This document shows positions 28,139 to 36,033 of a stretch of 64,000 bases of DNA, one piece after another. A model generated the notes under the pieces. It was not told the DNA's origin. It did not search any database and saw nothing but the letters and a program-made list of their open reading frames with translations. The stretch lies in NCBI GenBank assembly GCA_027532555.1, contig JAPZTJ010000009.1, positions 124,001 through 188,000 on the forward strand, written 5' to 3'. Made by a program: the position numbers and the translations under genes. How positions within the stretch are numbered: position 1 is the stretch's first letter; each line of letters starts with the position of its first letter. This stretch comes from Aquidulcibacter sp. (GTDB taxonomy: Bacteria; Pseudomonadota; Alphaproteobacteria; Caulobacterales; Aquidulcibacteraceae).

Positions 28139-28145
28139 GCCCCCG
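28125..28145. terminator. Hairpin between convergent abgT and astB
   Basis: CGGGGGCC-aaata-GGCCCCCG is a perfect 8-base stem that includes the abgT stop codon and ends just before the astB stop. There is no T run, but the stem is very GC-rich and may stop or protect both transcripts. Confidence 0.5.
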
Positions 28146-28146
28146 A

Positions 28147-29505
28147 TCAGGCGCGCTGGAATGGATAGAAGTCTGACCCAAGTCGCATGATCTGGGTCAG
28201 CTCGTCTAAGGCCGTCCGCCCTTCGTTCAGCAGGCTTGGATCGGCTAGTTCATCGGGTCCCAAGGTCTCTCGATAATGGCGGTTCACCCAAGCGACTAAG
28301 TCCTCATAAAGTGCCGCATCGAGCAGCGCACGTGCACTGACCGCCTGTAGCTTGGCGTCATCCAGCACCACCCGCAACCGCAAACAAGCTGGCCCGCCGC
28401 CATTGCGCATGGACTGGCGGACATCGACGAATTGTACCCGACCAATCGGTCCATTGCTGGCCACCAGCTTTTCCAAATAAGCATTGGTCGCCGCATTCTC
28501 CCGGCACTCTTCCGGCGCGATCAGGACCAAACGATCTTCCCCTGGCATGGACAACAACTGGGTGTTGAACAGATAGGATTTGATTGCATCTGCCAAAGGC
28601 ACTTCCGCCTCTGGCACTTCGACGATAGCGACTTCCATCAAGCCATCACAGGCGCGCTTGATCGCCTCATAGGCCCCTAGCCGATCTTCAAAAGCGTGCT
28701 CGTGGCAGAAGAGAACCTGAAGGCTGGCTACGGCCACTACGTCATTGTGGAAGGCGCCAGCCTCAATGGCTTTCCGACTTTGCTGCAGATGCAGGACACG
28801 GGTTGGCGCTAGGCCATGGCGGCGGGCGATGGCTTCACCTGTCTGCAGGGTCTGACGGGCTGGGAAGCGGGTTTCTTGTTGACCAAAGCCATTGCGGCCC
28901 CAGACAAAAATCTCCACACCCGCGTCACCGTGGCTGGCACACAGGCGCATGTGATTGGCCGCGCCTTCATCGGCAAACAAGGGCTGATAGGGCAGGGCCT
29001 TGTGAACGGCAAAGTGGTTTGTATCGGCAAAGATCGCCCGTAAGCTGCGCTCGGTCTGGCTGGCCTCCAGCGCGCGGTGCGGCATGGTTAGAAGGTTGGC
29101 TGGGCTGAAATGCAGCCGGCCATCGCTGCAATCTGCCGCTGGCGATACGGTAGCGGCATTGGCAGCCCACATTTGTGCGGAGGAGGAGACATTGCGCACG
29201 AGCGCTGGGTCTGCTGTCCAAGCTTGGGCCAGAATTTCGGCGTCGGAGCCCGAAAAGCCAATCGCCTTCAGGGTGGGTAGGTGTGGACGCTCATGCGGTG
29301 GCAGCAGCCCTTGAACCAAGCCTGCATCGGCAAGCCTTTTGGCTTTCGCTAGGCCCTGAAGCGCGCCTTCCTTAGGGCGCGAGACCGCAGTCGCATTGGC
29401 TGCTGAGGCCAGATTGCCCGTGCTAAGCCCGCCATAATTGTGGGTTAAACCAACCAAACCATCGAAATTCGCTTCAAATGCCACGACCAACCCCTTTGTT
29501 GTCAT
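28147..29505 (-). CDS. astB: N-succinylarginine dihydrolase
   Basis: The second enzyme of the arginine succinyltransferase pathway; it turns N2-succinylarginine into succinylornithine, ammonia and CO2. The 452-residue protein has the family start EANFDGLVGLTHNYGGLS and the motifs LLPPHERPHL, SSAQMWAANAATVSP, FADTNHFAVHKALPYQPLF and FHNDVVAVAS. The C-terminal MRNGGGPACLRLRV holds the catalytic Cys. Length is normal. No astA, astC, astD or astE gene is in this window. The start is ATG at 29505 (GTG at 29511 is possible). Confidence 0.93.
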   Translation of the reverse strand: MTTKGLVVAFEANFDGLVGLTHNYGGLSTGNLASAANATAVSRPKEGALQGLAKAKRLADAGLVQGLLPPHERPHLPTLKAIGFSGSDAEILAQAWTADPALVRNVSSSAQMWAANAATVSPAADCSDGRLHFSPANLLTMPHRALEASQTERSLRAIFADTNHFAVHKALPYQPLFADEGAANHMRLCASHGDAGVEIFVWGRNGFGQQETRFPARQTLQTGEAIARRHGLAPTRVLHLQQSRKAIEAGAFHNDVVAVASLQVLFCHEHAFEDRLGAYEAIKRACDGLMEVAIVEVPEAEVPLADAIKSYLFNTQLLSMPGEDRLVLIAPEECRENAATNAYLEKLVASNGPIGRVQFVDVRQSMRNGGGPACLRLRVVLDDAKLQAVSARALLDAALYEDLVAWVNRHYRETLGPDELADPSLLNEGRTALDELTQIMRLGSDFYPFQRA

Positions 29506-29535
29506 CGGCACGGGCTATAGACATAGGCTTTGGTG

Positions 29536-30237
29536 TCAAGCCTGTTGTGCCACCATTTTGGCCTGCGATGAACGGTCTCCCCGAACCAAAAGCCAGAGGC
29601 CGATGACCAAATTGCTGAGTAGCGTTACAGCAAAGGCAATGGAGCTTGGGATGTTGATCTCGGGCGCGCTCAGCGAAATGACAGAGCTTAGCAGGATCAG
29701 TTTAGCACCCGTCATCGCTATGGCGGATAGAAGCCGCGGCAAGGCGCGCACTTGGAACAGAAAGTAGAACCCAATCAGCGTTGCCAAGGCCAATCCAATG
29801 GCACCTAAATCAAAGGCTGCATTGGAGGCATCGCGCAAAGCACGGTGCAGCGCCTCTGCCCCCGAAGCGCCCAAAAGATTGGGCTGTGTCTGATTATCCA
29901 CCAAGGCGAAACGGATCGCCCAAGCAATTGTTGAGGTCAAGGCCTCAAACAACCGCCAGCCCAAAACCAGTCCCGCACCTAAGCGGCTGATCGGCGCAAT
30001 CCAGAGCGCAAAGCTGACCGCAAGACCAACGCTTAAGATACTAGAGACGCCATAGCTAAGCAGGGCTAGACGATAGAGACCTTCACTTTGGGCCATCTTG
30101 ATGCCGGAAGCCGCAAAGTCCCCCGATACGACAAAGCTACTGGCGATCTGAAAGCCTGCCATATGGGTGACGGTCACCACCAGAAGAAGCAGGCCTGTAA
30201 GCCGCGCGGGGGTCCAGAATTGAGAGCTTGCGGTCAT
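29536..30237 (-). CDS. DUF4386-like membrane protein
   Basis: A 233-residue protein with about six hydrophobic helices, starting MTASSQFWTPARLTGLLLLV. The layout (ARLTGLLLL start, LYRLALLSYGVSSILSVGLA, then GWRLFEAL) resembles the DUF4386 family of unknown function. AAAGGTAG precedes the ATG by 7 bases. It follows the ABC permease gene by about 80 bases on the same strand and may be an extra gene of that operon, or separate. Confidence 0.65.
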   Translation of the reverse strand: MTASSQFWTPARLTGLLLLVVTVTHMAGFQIASSFVVSGDFAASGIKMAQSEGLYRLALLSYGVSSILSVGLAVSFALWIAPISRLGAGLVLGWRLFEALTSTIAWAIRFALVDNQTQPNLLGASGAEALHRALRDASNAAFDLGAIGLALATLIGFYFLFQVRALPRLLSAIAMTGAKLILLSSVISLSAPEINIPSSIAFAVTLLSNLVIGLWLLVRGDRSSQAKMVAQQA

Positions 30238-30318
30238 GGGATCTACCTTTTGGCGGGGATTGAAAAGGGCCACCGACGCGTCGCCGATGGCCCTGATGTT
30301 GAGATGGCTTACCGCTGC

Positions 30319-31377
30319 TTAGAGGGCGCGGCGGCGGCGGATTTCGCTGGCGGCATAAATGAACCCACCTGCAACCACCAAGCCAATCCAGAAGCTGGGC
30401 TGCGCAAGGCCCTCGGTAAAGTGCCCCAGGATTTCAGCGACAGGGATTGTAGGGAGCTGGTCGCTGCTACGCTCAGCAAGGCGGCTCATCCCGTTCGTCA
30501 TAGGTTCGCCAATCAAGCGGCCAACGGGCTCCCACAAAGCGTTCAAGACCGTGTCATTGTCATCACCGCGATAGGCAATGGCCATGTAGACGAGCGGCAC
30601 AACGAACAGGGGAGCGAAAGCTGCAACGAAGGGCATTTTAGGAGCCCAAGCGCTAACCATGGTCACCCAACCGTAAACCGGCAAAGCCCAGCCAATATAG
30701 ACGAGGAGTCCTACAGCCAAAACCGTCCACAATTTGGTGGCATTGAGGAACACCGCTCCAGCGCTGACGCCCGTGATACCAACATTGCCAATGGTTGCGA
30801 CAGCCAGACCCGTGATTGCAATGTGCAGGACAATCGTCACAGCCAAGGCAAAGAACAGACCGACCCCGACGATGGAGACAAGTTTCGCACTTGTGGTCTG
30901 AAGATCGCTGACGGGCATCGACTTCCAAAACAAGATGGTGCGATCCTTGCGCTCATCATGCAAAGCCCCTGCTAGGACAAACAGGATGGAGATCAGGGCG
31001 ATCGCCAATGGCAGGGCCGCTGCTACAGCGGTTCCAACCGGCAGAACGGCTTCTAGGCCGGCTTTGGCTTTAGGATCGATGGATTGATCCAGGGTTTTGG
31101 TTTGGCCATCGGGGCTGATGATGGTGATGGTTCCATCTGGACCACGTTTGACCGTCGCAGTGCCTTCTCCGGTATCAACGATCATCGCACCTTGAGCGCT
31201 GCGATGCTCCTTCGAGACAGCAAAGTCCTGAGGGTCAAAGCCAAAGCGCGCATTGCCGGTCAAGGTGGCGAACGTCGTAACAGCGAGCAAAATAGCTGCG
31301 ATCACGAGGGGGGTGATGACCAATGCACCACGATTATCGGCCATATCCCGCCGAATGAGGGTCAAAAACTTGTTCAT
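30319..31377 (-). CDS. ABC transporter permease
   Basis: A 352-residue membrane protein: N-terminal helix (residues 18-40), a soluble loop rich in Thr/Asp to about 110, then five or six helices. It shows the ABC-2-like segment DERKDRTILFWKSMPVSDLQT, found in permeases that pair with YtrB/CcmA-type ATPases. Its start overlaps the stop of the small membrane gene by four bases. With the ATPase two genes upstream it forms an exporter of unknown substrate, possibly a peptide or envelope-stress compound. Confidence 0.8.
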   Translation of the reverse strand: MNKFLTLIRRDMADNRGALVITPLVIAAILLAVTTFATLTGNARFGFDPQDFAVSKEHRSAQGAMIVDTGEGTATVKRGPDGTITIISPDGQTKTLDQSIDPKAKAGLEAVLPVGTAVAAALPLAIALISILFVLAGALHDERKDRTILFWKSMPVSDLQTTSAKLVSIVGVGLFFALAVTIVLHIAITGLAVATIGNVGITGVSAGAVFLNATKLWTVLAVGLLVYIGWALPVYGWVTMVSAWAPKMPFVAAFAPLFVVPLVYMAIAYRGDDNDTVLNALWEPVGRLIGEPMTNGMSRLAERSSDQLPTIPVAEILGHFTEGLAQPSFWIGLVVAGGFIYAASEIRRRRAL

Positions 31378-31667
31378 GAGAATACTCCCGCAGGAAGGGT
31401 GAAGCTGACAACAGCTGTTTGAATATTGAGGCCAGTGGCGGGGTCAAACGACCATTCCACGCCGCCTACGCCTAAGAGAAGCAGGCCAACGAGTGCCAAA
31501 ACCACGCCCGAAGTCCGGGCCAGTTTCACCACCACATCCCCACTGCTTGGGATGAGTGCGAGCTTTGATGCGCTCGCCTCGGGGTTGATTGCTTTGCCCG
31601 GAAAGGCGCGGCCTTCAGCCGGTGCCTGACGCTGGGCTAAGGTAAAGAGTAAGCCAGTAATCATCAT
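31374..31667 (-). CDS. Small membrane protein in the GntR/ABC operon
   Basis: A 97-residue protein with two hydrophobic segments (residues 1-10, and about 48-68: SGVVLALVGLLLLGVGGVEW) and a polar middle with many Ala. It is not recognised. It sits 6 bases after the ATPase gene and overlaps the permease start (ATGA), so it is part of the transporter unit, perhaps a small accessory subunit. Confidence 0.6.
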   Translation of the reverse strand: MMITGLLFTLAQRQAPAEGRAFPGKAINPEASASKLALIPSSGDVVVKLARTSGVVLALVGLLLLGVGGVEWSFDPATGLNIQTAVVSFTLPAGVFS

Positions 31668-31673
31668 GCCCCC

Positions 31674-32522
31674 CTATTGCGCCAAGGCGACAAAAAGATC
31701 GGCAAGACCAACCCGGCGGGGTTCGCCAAAGGTCTTTAATTGGTCTGGGGCAACACCGTCGAACACGAAAGTGGAGCGACCCAAAAGCGAACGGCCATAG
31801 AGAGGGCGCAGGGCTTCGGCTTCAGCTTTCTGGTTGTCGAGGACATCGACCGCCAAGAAGCGCTCCGCAATGACATCCATCGATGCGTCCAGCGTGACTG
31901 CGCCATCGCGAATGAAGATCGCATGGCTCAAAATCGGCTCGACCTCGTCGACCTGGTGGGTGGTGATGATCACCGTGCGGGTTTCGTCAAAGAAATCCGA
32001 CAAAATGGCGTCATAAAACCCCCGGCGATTGACGATGTCGAGGCCTAAGGTGGGCTCGTCCAACACCAGAATGCGCGCATCAATCGCCAGAGCAATGGCC
32101 AGATGGACTTGCACGATCATGCCTTTGGACAGCGCCTTAATCTTGGAGTCCAATTGAACCGTTGTGGTCTTGAGGCGGGCAATTGCTTTGGCTTGGTCAA
32201 ACTTAGGATGCAGACCTGCAACCCAATCGAGGAGGTCAGCCACTTTTGCCCAGCGGGGCAGGGTGGCCACGTCGGCGATGAAGCAGACTTGTTCCATCAA
32301 GACAGCCCGCTGCATCAGAGGGTTCATCCCCATGACTTGCAGATCGCCTTCATAGTCAGATAGGCCGAGGAGGCAGTTAAGCAGCGTGGACTTACCGGCC
32401 CCATTGGCCCCGATCACACCGACAATCCGGCCAGCTGGGATTTCAAGGTTAGTCGGCTTAAGCGCTTGCTTCTTGCCATAGTTTTTTGCCAAGCCCTTGG
32501 CCGAAATCAATATTTCCGTCAT
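31674..32522 (-). CDS. ABC transporter ATP-binding protein
   Basis: A 282-residue cytoplasmic ATPase. Walker A is GANGAGKST (residues 34-42), followed by the Q-loop region EQVCFIADVATLPRW, a signature-like LSKGMIVQVHLAIALA, Walker B ILVLDEPTLGLD and the H-loop TTHQVDEVE. The signature LSKGM departs from the canonical LSGGQ, as is common in YtrB-type ATPases. The start overlaps the GntR stop by four bases. Together with the two downstream membrane genes it forms a complete ABC unit. Confidence 0.9.
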   Translation of the reverse strand: MTEILISAKGLAKNYGKKQALKPTNLEIPAGRIVGVIGANGAGKSTLLNCLLGLSDYEGDLQVMGMNPLMQRAVLMEQVCFIADVATLPRWAKVADLLDWVAGLHPKFDQAKAIARLKTTTVQLDSKIKALSKGMIVQVHLAIALAIDARILVLDEPTLGLDIVNRRGFYDAILSDFFDETRTVIITTHQVDEVEPILSHAIFIRDGAVTLDASMDVIAERFLAVDVLDNQKAEAEALRPLYGRSLLGRSTFVFDGVAPDQLKTFGEPRRVGLADLFVALAQ

Positions 32523-32884
32523 TGCGCATTCCCCTCAATATCTTTTAGCAATTCCTGTGCGCTCAAGCCCAAACGCTTGATGCGGGTCACCACGACCGGC
32601 CATTCTTCTTTTAGGAAAGTGTTGCGTTCGCTCGCGCTCAATCCTTTGCGCGCACCGTCGATCACAAACATCCCAAGCCCTCGGCGACGTTCGACCAGAC
32701 CGTCATCAGCCAATTCTTGATAGGCTTTTGAAACGGTCAAAGGATTGACCTGAAGGTCCAAAGCCACTTGCCGAACGGACGGCAAAGGCTCTCCTTCTTT
32801 TATGCCACCATCAAGAATGGCAGACAGGACCCGGTCCTTGATCTGCCTCCAGATGGGTTGATCGTCGCGCCAAGCTTGCGTCAT
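32519..32884 (-). CDS. GntR family regulator, YtrA subfamily
   Basis: A 121-residue regulator with an N-terminal winged helix (QPIWRQIKDRVLSAILDG, PLPSVRQVALDLQVNPLTVSKAYQEL) and the short C-terminal tail typical of YtrA-type repressors. The start is ATG at 32884 with GGGAG at about 10 bases. A frame extended to 33088 runs through a REP-like repeat and is rejected. It heads a four-gene ABC operon and probably represses its own promoter. Confidence 0.88.
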   Translation of the reverse strand: MTQAWRDDQPIWRQIKDRVLSAILDGGIKEGEPLPSVRQVALDLQVNPLTVSKAYQELADDGLVERRRGLGMFVIDGARKGLSASERNTFLKEEWPVVVTRIKRLGLSAQELLKDIEGNAQ

Positions 32885-32901
32885 AGACAACTCCCAAATA
32901 C

Positions 32902-32920
32902 CTAGAACTTGCTGTTCTAG
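32902..32920. promoter_or_regulatory. Perfect inverted repeat in the gntR leader
   Basis: CTAGAAC-ttgct-GTTCTAG is a perfect 7-base inverted repeat between the promoter-side operator and the ribosome binding site. It may be a second protein site or an RNA hairpin. Confidence 0.4.
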
Positions 32921-32926
32921 CGTTCT

Positions 32927-32950
32927 GGTGTGTTGGTATAGTAATACACC
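32927..32950. promoter_or_regulatory. Probable GntR/YtrA operator
   Basis: A 24-base imperfect palindrome with arms GGTGT and ACACC plus a TATA centre (18 of 24 positions symmetrical). GTGTA...TACAC-type sites are typical of YtrA regulators. A TTGACA lies at its upstream side on the minus strand (about 32955-32960), so the operator overlaps the promoter. Confidence 0.55.
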
Positions 32951-32993
32951 ATCCGTGTCAAGCGGCTTTTTTAGGGGGTGTGGGGGGCAGAAC

Positions 32994-33148
32994 TCCCCTC
33001 GCCCCCTAAGGGGGAGAGGGGCGGGGGTGAGGGGGTCTTTGCGCAAAGGCGCGTTGCTCCATGCAACGAGGGCCTCCGCAACGCGCACGTCAACAAGGTG
33101 AGTGTAAGGCCCTCACCCCAACCCCTCTCCCATAGGGAGAGGGGAGAG
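32994..33148. repeat. REP-like palindromic element pair
   Basis: Two GC-rich hairpins in opposite orientation. The left one is CCCCTC-g-CCCCC, loop TAA, GGGGG-a-GAGGGG at about 32995-33021, followed by a GGGGGTGAGGG tail. The right one is CCCCTCTCCC, loop ATA, GGGAGAGGGG at 33122-33144, preceded by the inverted tail CCCTCACCCC. Between them is a 9-base inverted pair GCGCGTTGC/GCAACGCGC. The tail-plus-hairpin design resembles the scattered GGTGAGGG/GGGAGAGG elements of many proteobacteria. Confidence 0.7.
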
Positions 33149-33191
33149 CCTACACCTGCCACTTCCCCGCTTGCCGGGCATCGGCGCAGGC

Positions 33192-35951
33192 TCACCGCAC
33201 CGGGCGAGCCCTAGCCGCGCTGAAGTAGATCGCGTTCATCACCAGCGAATCGAGACCGTCGGCCATGCCGCGATAGGTCGGGTCAATTGTGAAGGCGACG
33301 ACATAGCCGCGTCCGCGTGACTGCACGGCCAACGCCGGCTTAAAGGCCAATTGCTTGCGTATATCATCCCAAACAATGCCGCTGGCCTTAACTTGGTCCG
33401 GCCCAGCAAAGCGCACGACATTGTCGCCGACATCGGCGGTTAGTGGGCGATAGATGTCAGAGCCAGCGACCATCATGTGCAGGGTTGGCGCGATGCCCGC
33501 TGTCAGCCAATGATCTTTTGCGGTCTCGCCGCGCAGAATTGCCCCGTCCAATTCGGTTGGATCACGGTTGGTCTCGGCAATGGCCTGCTTGTAGGTGGTC
33601 TCATCGGGGAAATTGATTCCATCAACGCCAGACGCCCCGGCTTTGGCTTTGGGTTCAGGCAGGCGACCCTTGGCTTCAGCTTCCGATACTGTGGCTTGTT
33701 CGCGGCGTAGGCCAATCAGATCCACGTCTGGGTCTGCCAACCAGCCAGTTGCGGTGCCCAGAGAGATCAGGACCCCGCCATTCTGCACAAAGGTGCGCAG
33801 GTTTCGTGCGCCCGCTTCACCTAAAGCCGCGCCATAGCTGCCCTCACCATCCGGCAAGATCACGACGTCATAGCCACTTAAGGGTTGGCTGGCCAAACGC
33901 CGTATCCTAACCGGGGTCACGGGTACACCAAACTTCCGCTCTAGGACATAGCGTGTAGCCCCTGCAGAATTACGGTCTGTTGGGCTGTCCCACGCCAAAA
34001 GAATGCGCGGATTGCGCAGCTTTATTGCCTTGTCAGAGCCCAAGCTTGGGCCATTGGTGACCCAGGAAGAGTCAAAGCCAGTCAAGATCGCCCCGGTCTC
34101 GGTCACGAGGTTTGCCAGCTTTTTGGTAAGGTCTGCATCATTCTCGCTGCGCGCCACGACTAAGCTGCCCGCAGGATAGGTCTTGCCTTCCAGTGTGAAG
34201 GCTTCCTCCATCGTGCGCAGGACAATGCCCTGTTGCAAGGCCTTCGCCATAAAGCGCGAAGTGGCAGTTGAGCCAGAGGCCACCACGAAGGCGACCTTTG
34301 CGTCCGGATTGATCACTTGACCGGGCTGAATCATTGCGGTGCTGGCCTTCTGGCTCGTCACAGCAGGATCCGTCGCGCAGGGAACAACCTCCACATTGTA
34401 GAGAAGAGGTAGCGACCAACCGGTGACATCATAAATCTGGTCGCTAAGACCGGCGCGCCGACGGCGTTGTTGTTCAGCCACAAAGCTTGCTTCCATCGCC
34501 GTATCTTGTTCCAACAAGTTACGGATGAGGCGCTTTGCAGGTTGTGCGGCTGATACCACGTAAGAGCCCGCCGCATAGGTGCGGCCACAGGCGGTGAAAT
34601 TGCTGGTGGCTCGGCTCACTTCAATACCCTGTCTGCTGAGCAAAGCGGCCATTTTATCCGTGTTGGACTGATCGGTCTGGGTTGGCAGAATATAGGATTT
34701 CACTGCCTCACTCTTGCCTTCGGCAATCGCGGAACGCCGGAAGTCGTAGAAGGAACGGACAAACCGACCGCGTTCGCGGGCGGCCACTTCCAAAGTCGAC
34801 AAAACGGCTACGAATTGGCTTTTGACGGTGTCGCGGAAGGCGAACTGGCTGCCATCGGAACGCTTCGCAAGCATACCGCGAGACGAGCCTTGCTCGAACG
34901 TCATGGCAATGCTGCCGTGTGCCGTCGGCCAGCCGTCGCCATAGCCTGGATAGAACAAATCATAGCTCTCGCGCGTGAAATAGGGCAGGCCGAACTGATC
35001 AAACCAGCGGCCATTGTTTTGACCCAAGAGGTTTTTGAGCGCGAGTTGCTCGGTGGTCACATTGGGATTGATGGGCTGGGCTTCTGGCGGGAAGAAGAAG
35101 CTGCGGTCGCTGCCCATTTCATGGCTGTCGACCACCACGACGGGGAAATATTTCAAAACCGCTGCTGTGTGCCCGCGGGTTTCTGGTTGGGTTAAAGCAA
35201 ACCAGTCACGGTTTAAGTCAAACTGCATGTGGTTGACGCGCCCACCAGGCCAAGGCTGATCGCGCTCTGCCGACATGGAGTCGCCATTGGGTGTCATCCC
35301 AGTGCCGTTGAGATTGGTGCTAATGAAGCGATCGCGGCCATCGGGGTTTTGGATGGGGACGATTATGACCAGCGTATTGCGCTTGATCTCGGCCATGCGT
35401 GGATCGCCGCGTGCAGCTAACAAGTGATAGGCAAGTTGAAGCGAGGAATCCGCAGGCCCAATTTCGTCACCATGGACCGAATAGGCTAACCAGACGACAG
35501 CAGGATGGCGGGCGATAATGGCTTCGGCCTCACCTGCTGCCAACTTGCGCGGGTCTGCCAGTTTCTGGGCATCGGCTTGAATGGCGTCGAGATTGGCGAT
35601 CTTTTCCGGGCTACCGATCGCAGCGTAGATCAAGCGCTTGCCTTGCCACGACCGACCATAGTCGAAAATCTTCATCTGATCGGGGGCATAGGCGGCCAAA
35701 GCTTCGAAATAGCGAATGATTTGGGCGTGCGGCGTGATGGCTTCGCCAATTTGATAGCCCAGAATGCTCTTTGGAGATGGGACGGCTGTGTCGTAATTGG
35801 CACCGGGCCAATAAAATTCGGGCTCAACAGGCGGGACAATGCCGACCGCCCCTAGCTCTTCATGCGGGATACTTTGACTTTGCGCAAAACCAGCTGCGGG
35901 GATTAAAGCGGTTGTGGCAATTAAGGCCACCATCAAGCGAGATTTGAACAT
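33192..35951 (-). CDS. Secreted M14-family zinc carboxypeptidase
   Basis: A 919-residue exported peptidase. A signal peptide covers residues 1-23 (MVALIATTALIPAAGFAQ, cleavage near 23). An M14 domain follows, with zinc ligands in SVHGDEIGPADSS (HxxE), VVIVPIQNPDGRDRF, FDLNRDWFALTQPETRG and VVDSHEMGSD, the second His. The C-terminal half has GATase1/ThuA-like strands (YDVVILPDGEGSYG, NGGVLISLGTATGWL), so the protein probably has two modules. It likely degrades or trims peptides in the periplasm or outside. It is monocistronic on the minus strand. Confidence 0.88.
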   Translation of the reverse strand: MFKSRLMVALIATTALIPAAGFAQSQSIPHEELGAVGIVPPVEPEFYWPGANYDTAVPSPKSILGYQIGEAITPHAQIIRYFEALAAYAPDQMKIFDYGRSWQGKRLIYAAIGSPEKIANLDAIQADAQKLADPRKLAAGEAEAIIARHPAVVWLAYSVHGDEIGPADSSLQLAYHLLAARGDPRMAEIKRNTLVIIVPIQNPDGRDRFISTNLNGTGMTPNGDSMSAERDQPWPGGRVNHMQFDLNRDWFALTQPETRGHTAAVLKYFPVVVVDSHEMGSDRSFFFPPEAQPINPNVTTEQLALKNLLGQNNGRWFDQFGLPYFTRESYDLFYPGYGDGWPTAHGSIAMTFEQGSSRGMLAKRSDGSQFAFRDTVKSQFVAVLSTLEVAARERGRFVRSFYDFRRSAIAEGKSEAVKSYILPTQTDQSNTDKMAALLSRQGIEVSRATSNFTACGRTYAAGSYVVSAAQPAKRLIRNLLEQDTAMEASFVAEQQRRRRAGLSDQIYDVTGWSLPLLYNVEVVPCATDPAVTSQKASTAMIQPGQVINPDAKVAFVVASGSTATSRFMAKALQQGIVLRTMEEAFTLEGKTYPAGSLVVARSENDADLTKKLANLVTETGAILTGFDSSWVTNGPSLGSDKAIKLRNPRILLAWDSPTDRNSAGATRYVLERKFGVPVTPVRIRRLASQPLSGYDVVILPDGEGSYGAALGEAGARNLRTFVQNGGVLISLGTATGWLADPDVDLIGLRREQATVSEAEAKGRLPEPKAKAGASGVDGINFPDETTYKQAIAETNRDPTELDGAILRGETAKDHWLTAGIAPTLHMMVAGSDIYRPLTADVGDNVVRFAGPDQVKASGIVWDDIRKQLAFKPALAVQSRGRGYVVAFTIDPTYRGMADGLDSLVMNAIYFSAARARPVR

Positions 35952-36033
35952 AAAGCGCCCCCAATTCCTGAAATCCGTCTTCGGGTTTAGGTCTAGTGCG
36001 CGCTGAACGAGGGTTCAAGTTGTCAGGCTGGGT

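Noticed and set aside
32902..32925. LexA-like GAAC/GTTC spacing
   Set aside because: The known alphaproteobacterial SOS box is GTTC-N7-GTTC; the spacing here (N5 and N4) does not match.
32885..33088. N-terminal extension of the GntR protein
   Set aside because: The frame crosses the promoter, operator and REP-like element; the family begins at MTQAWRDDQ.
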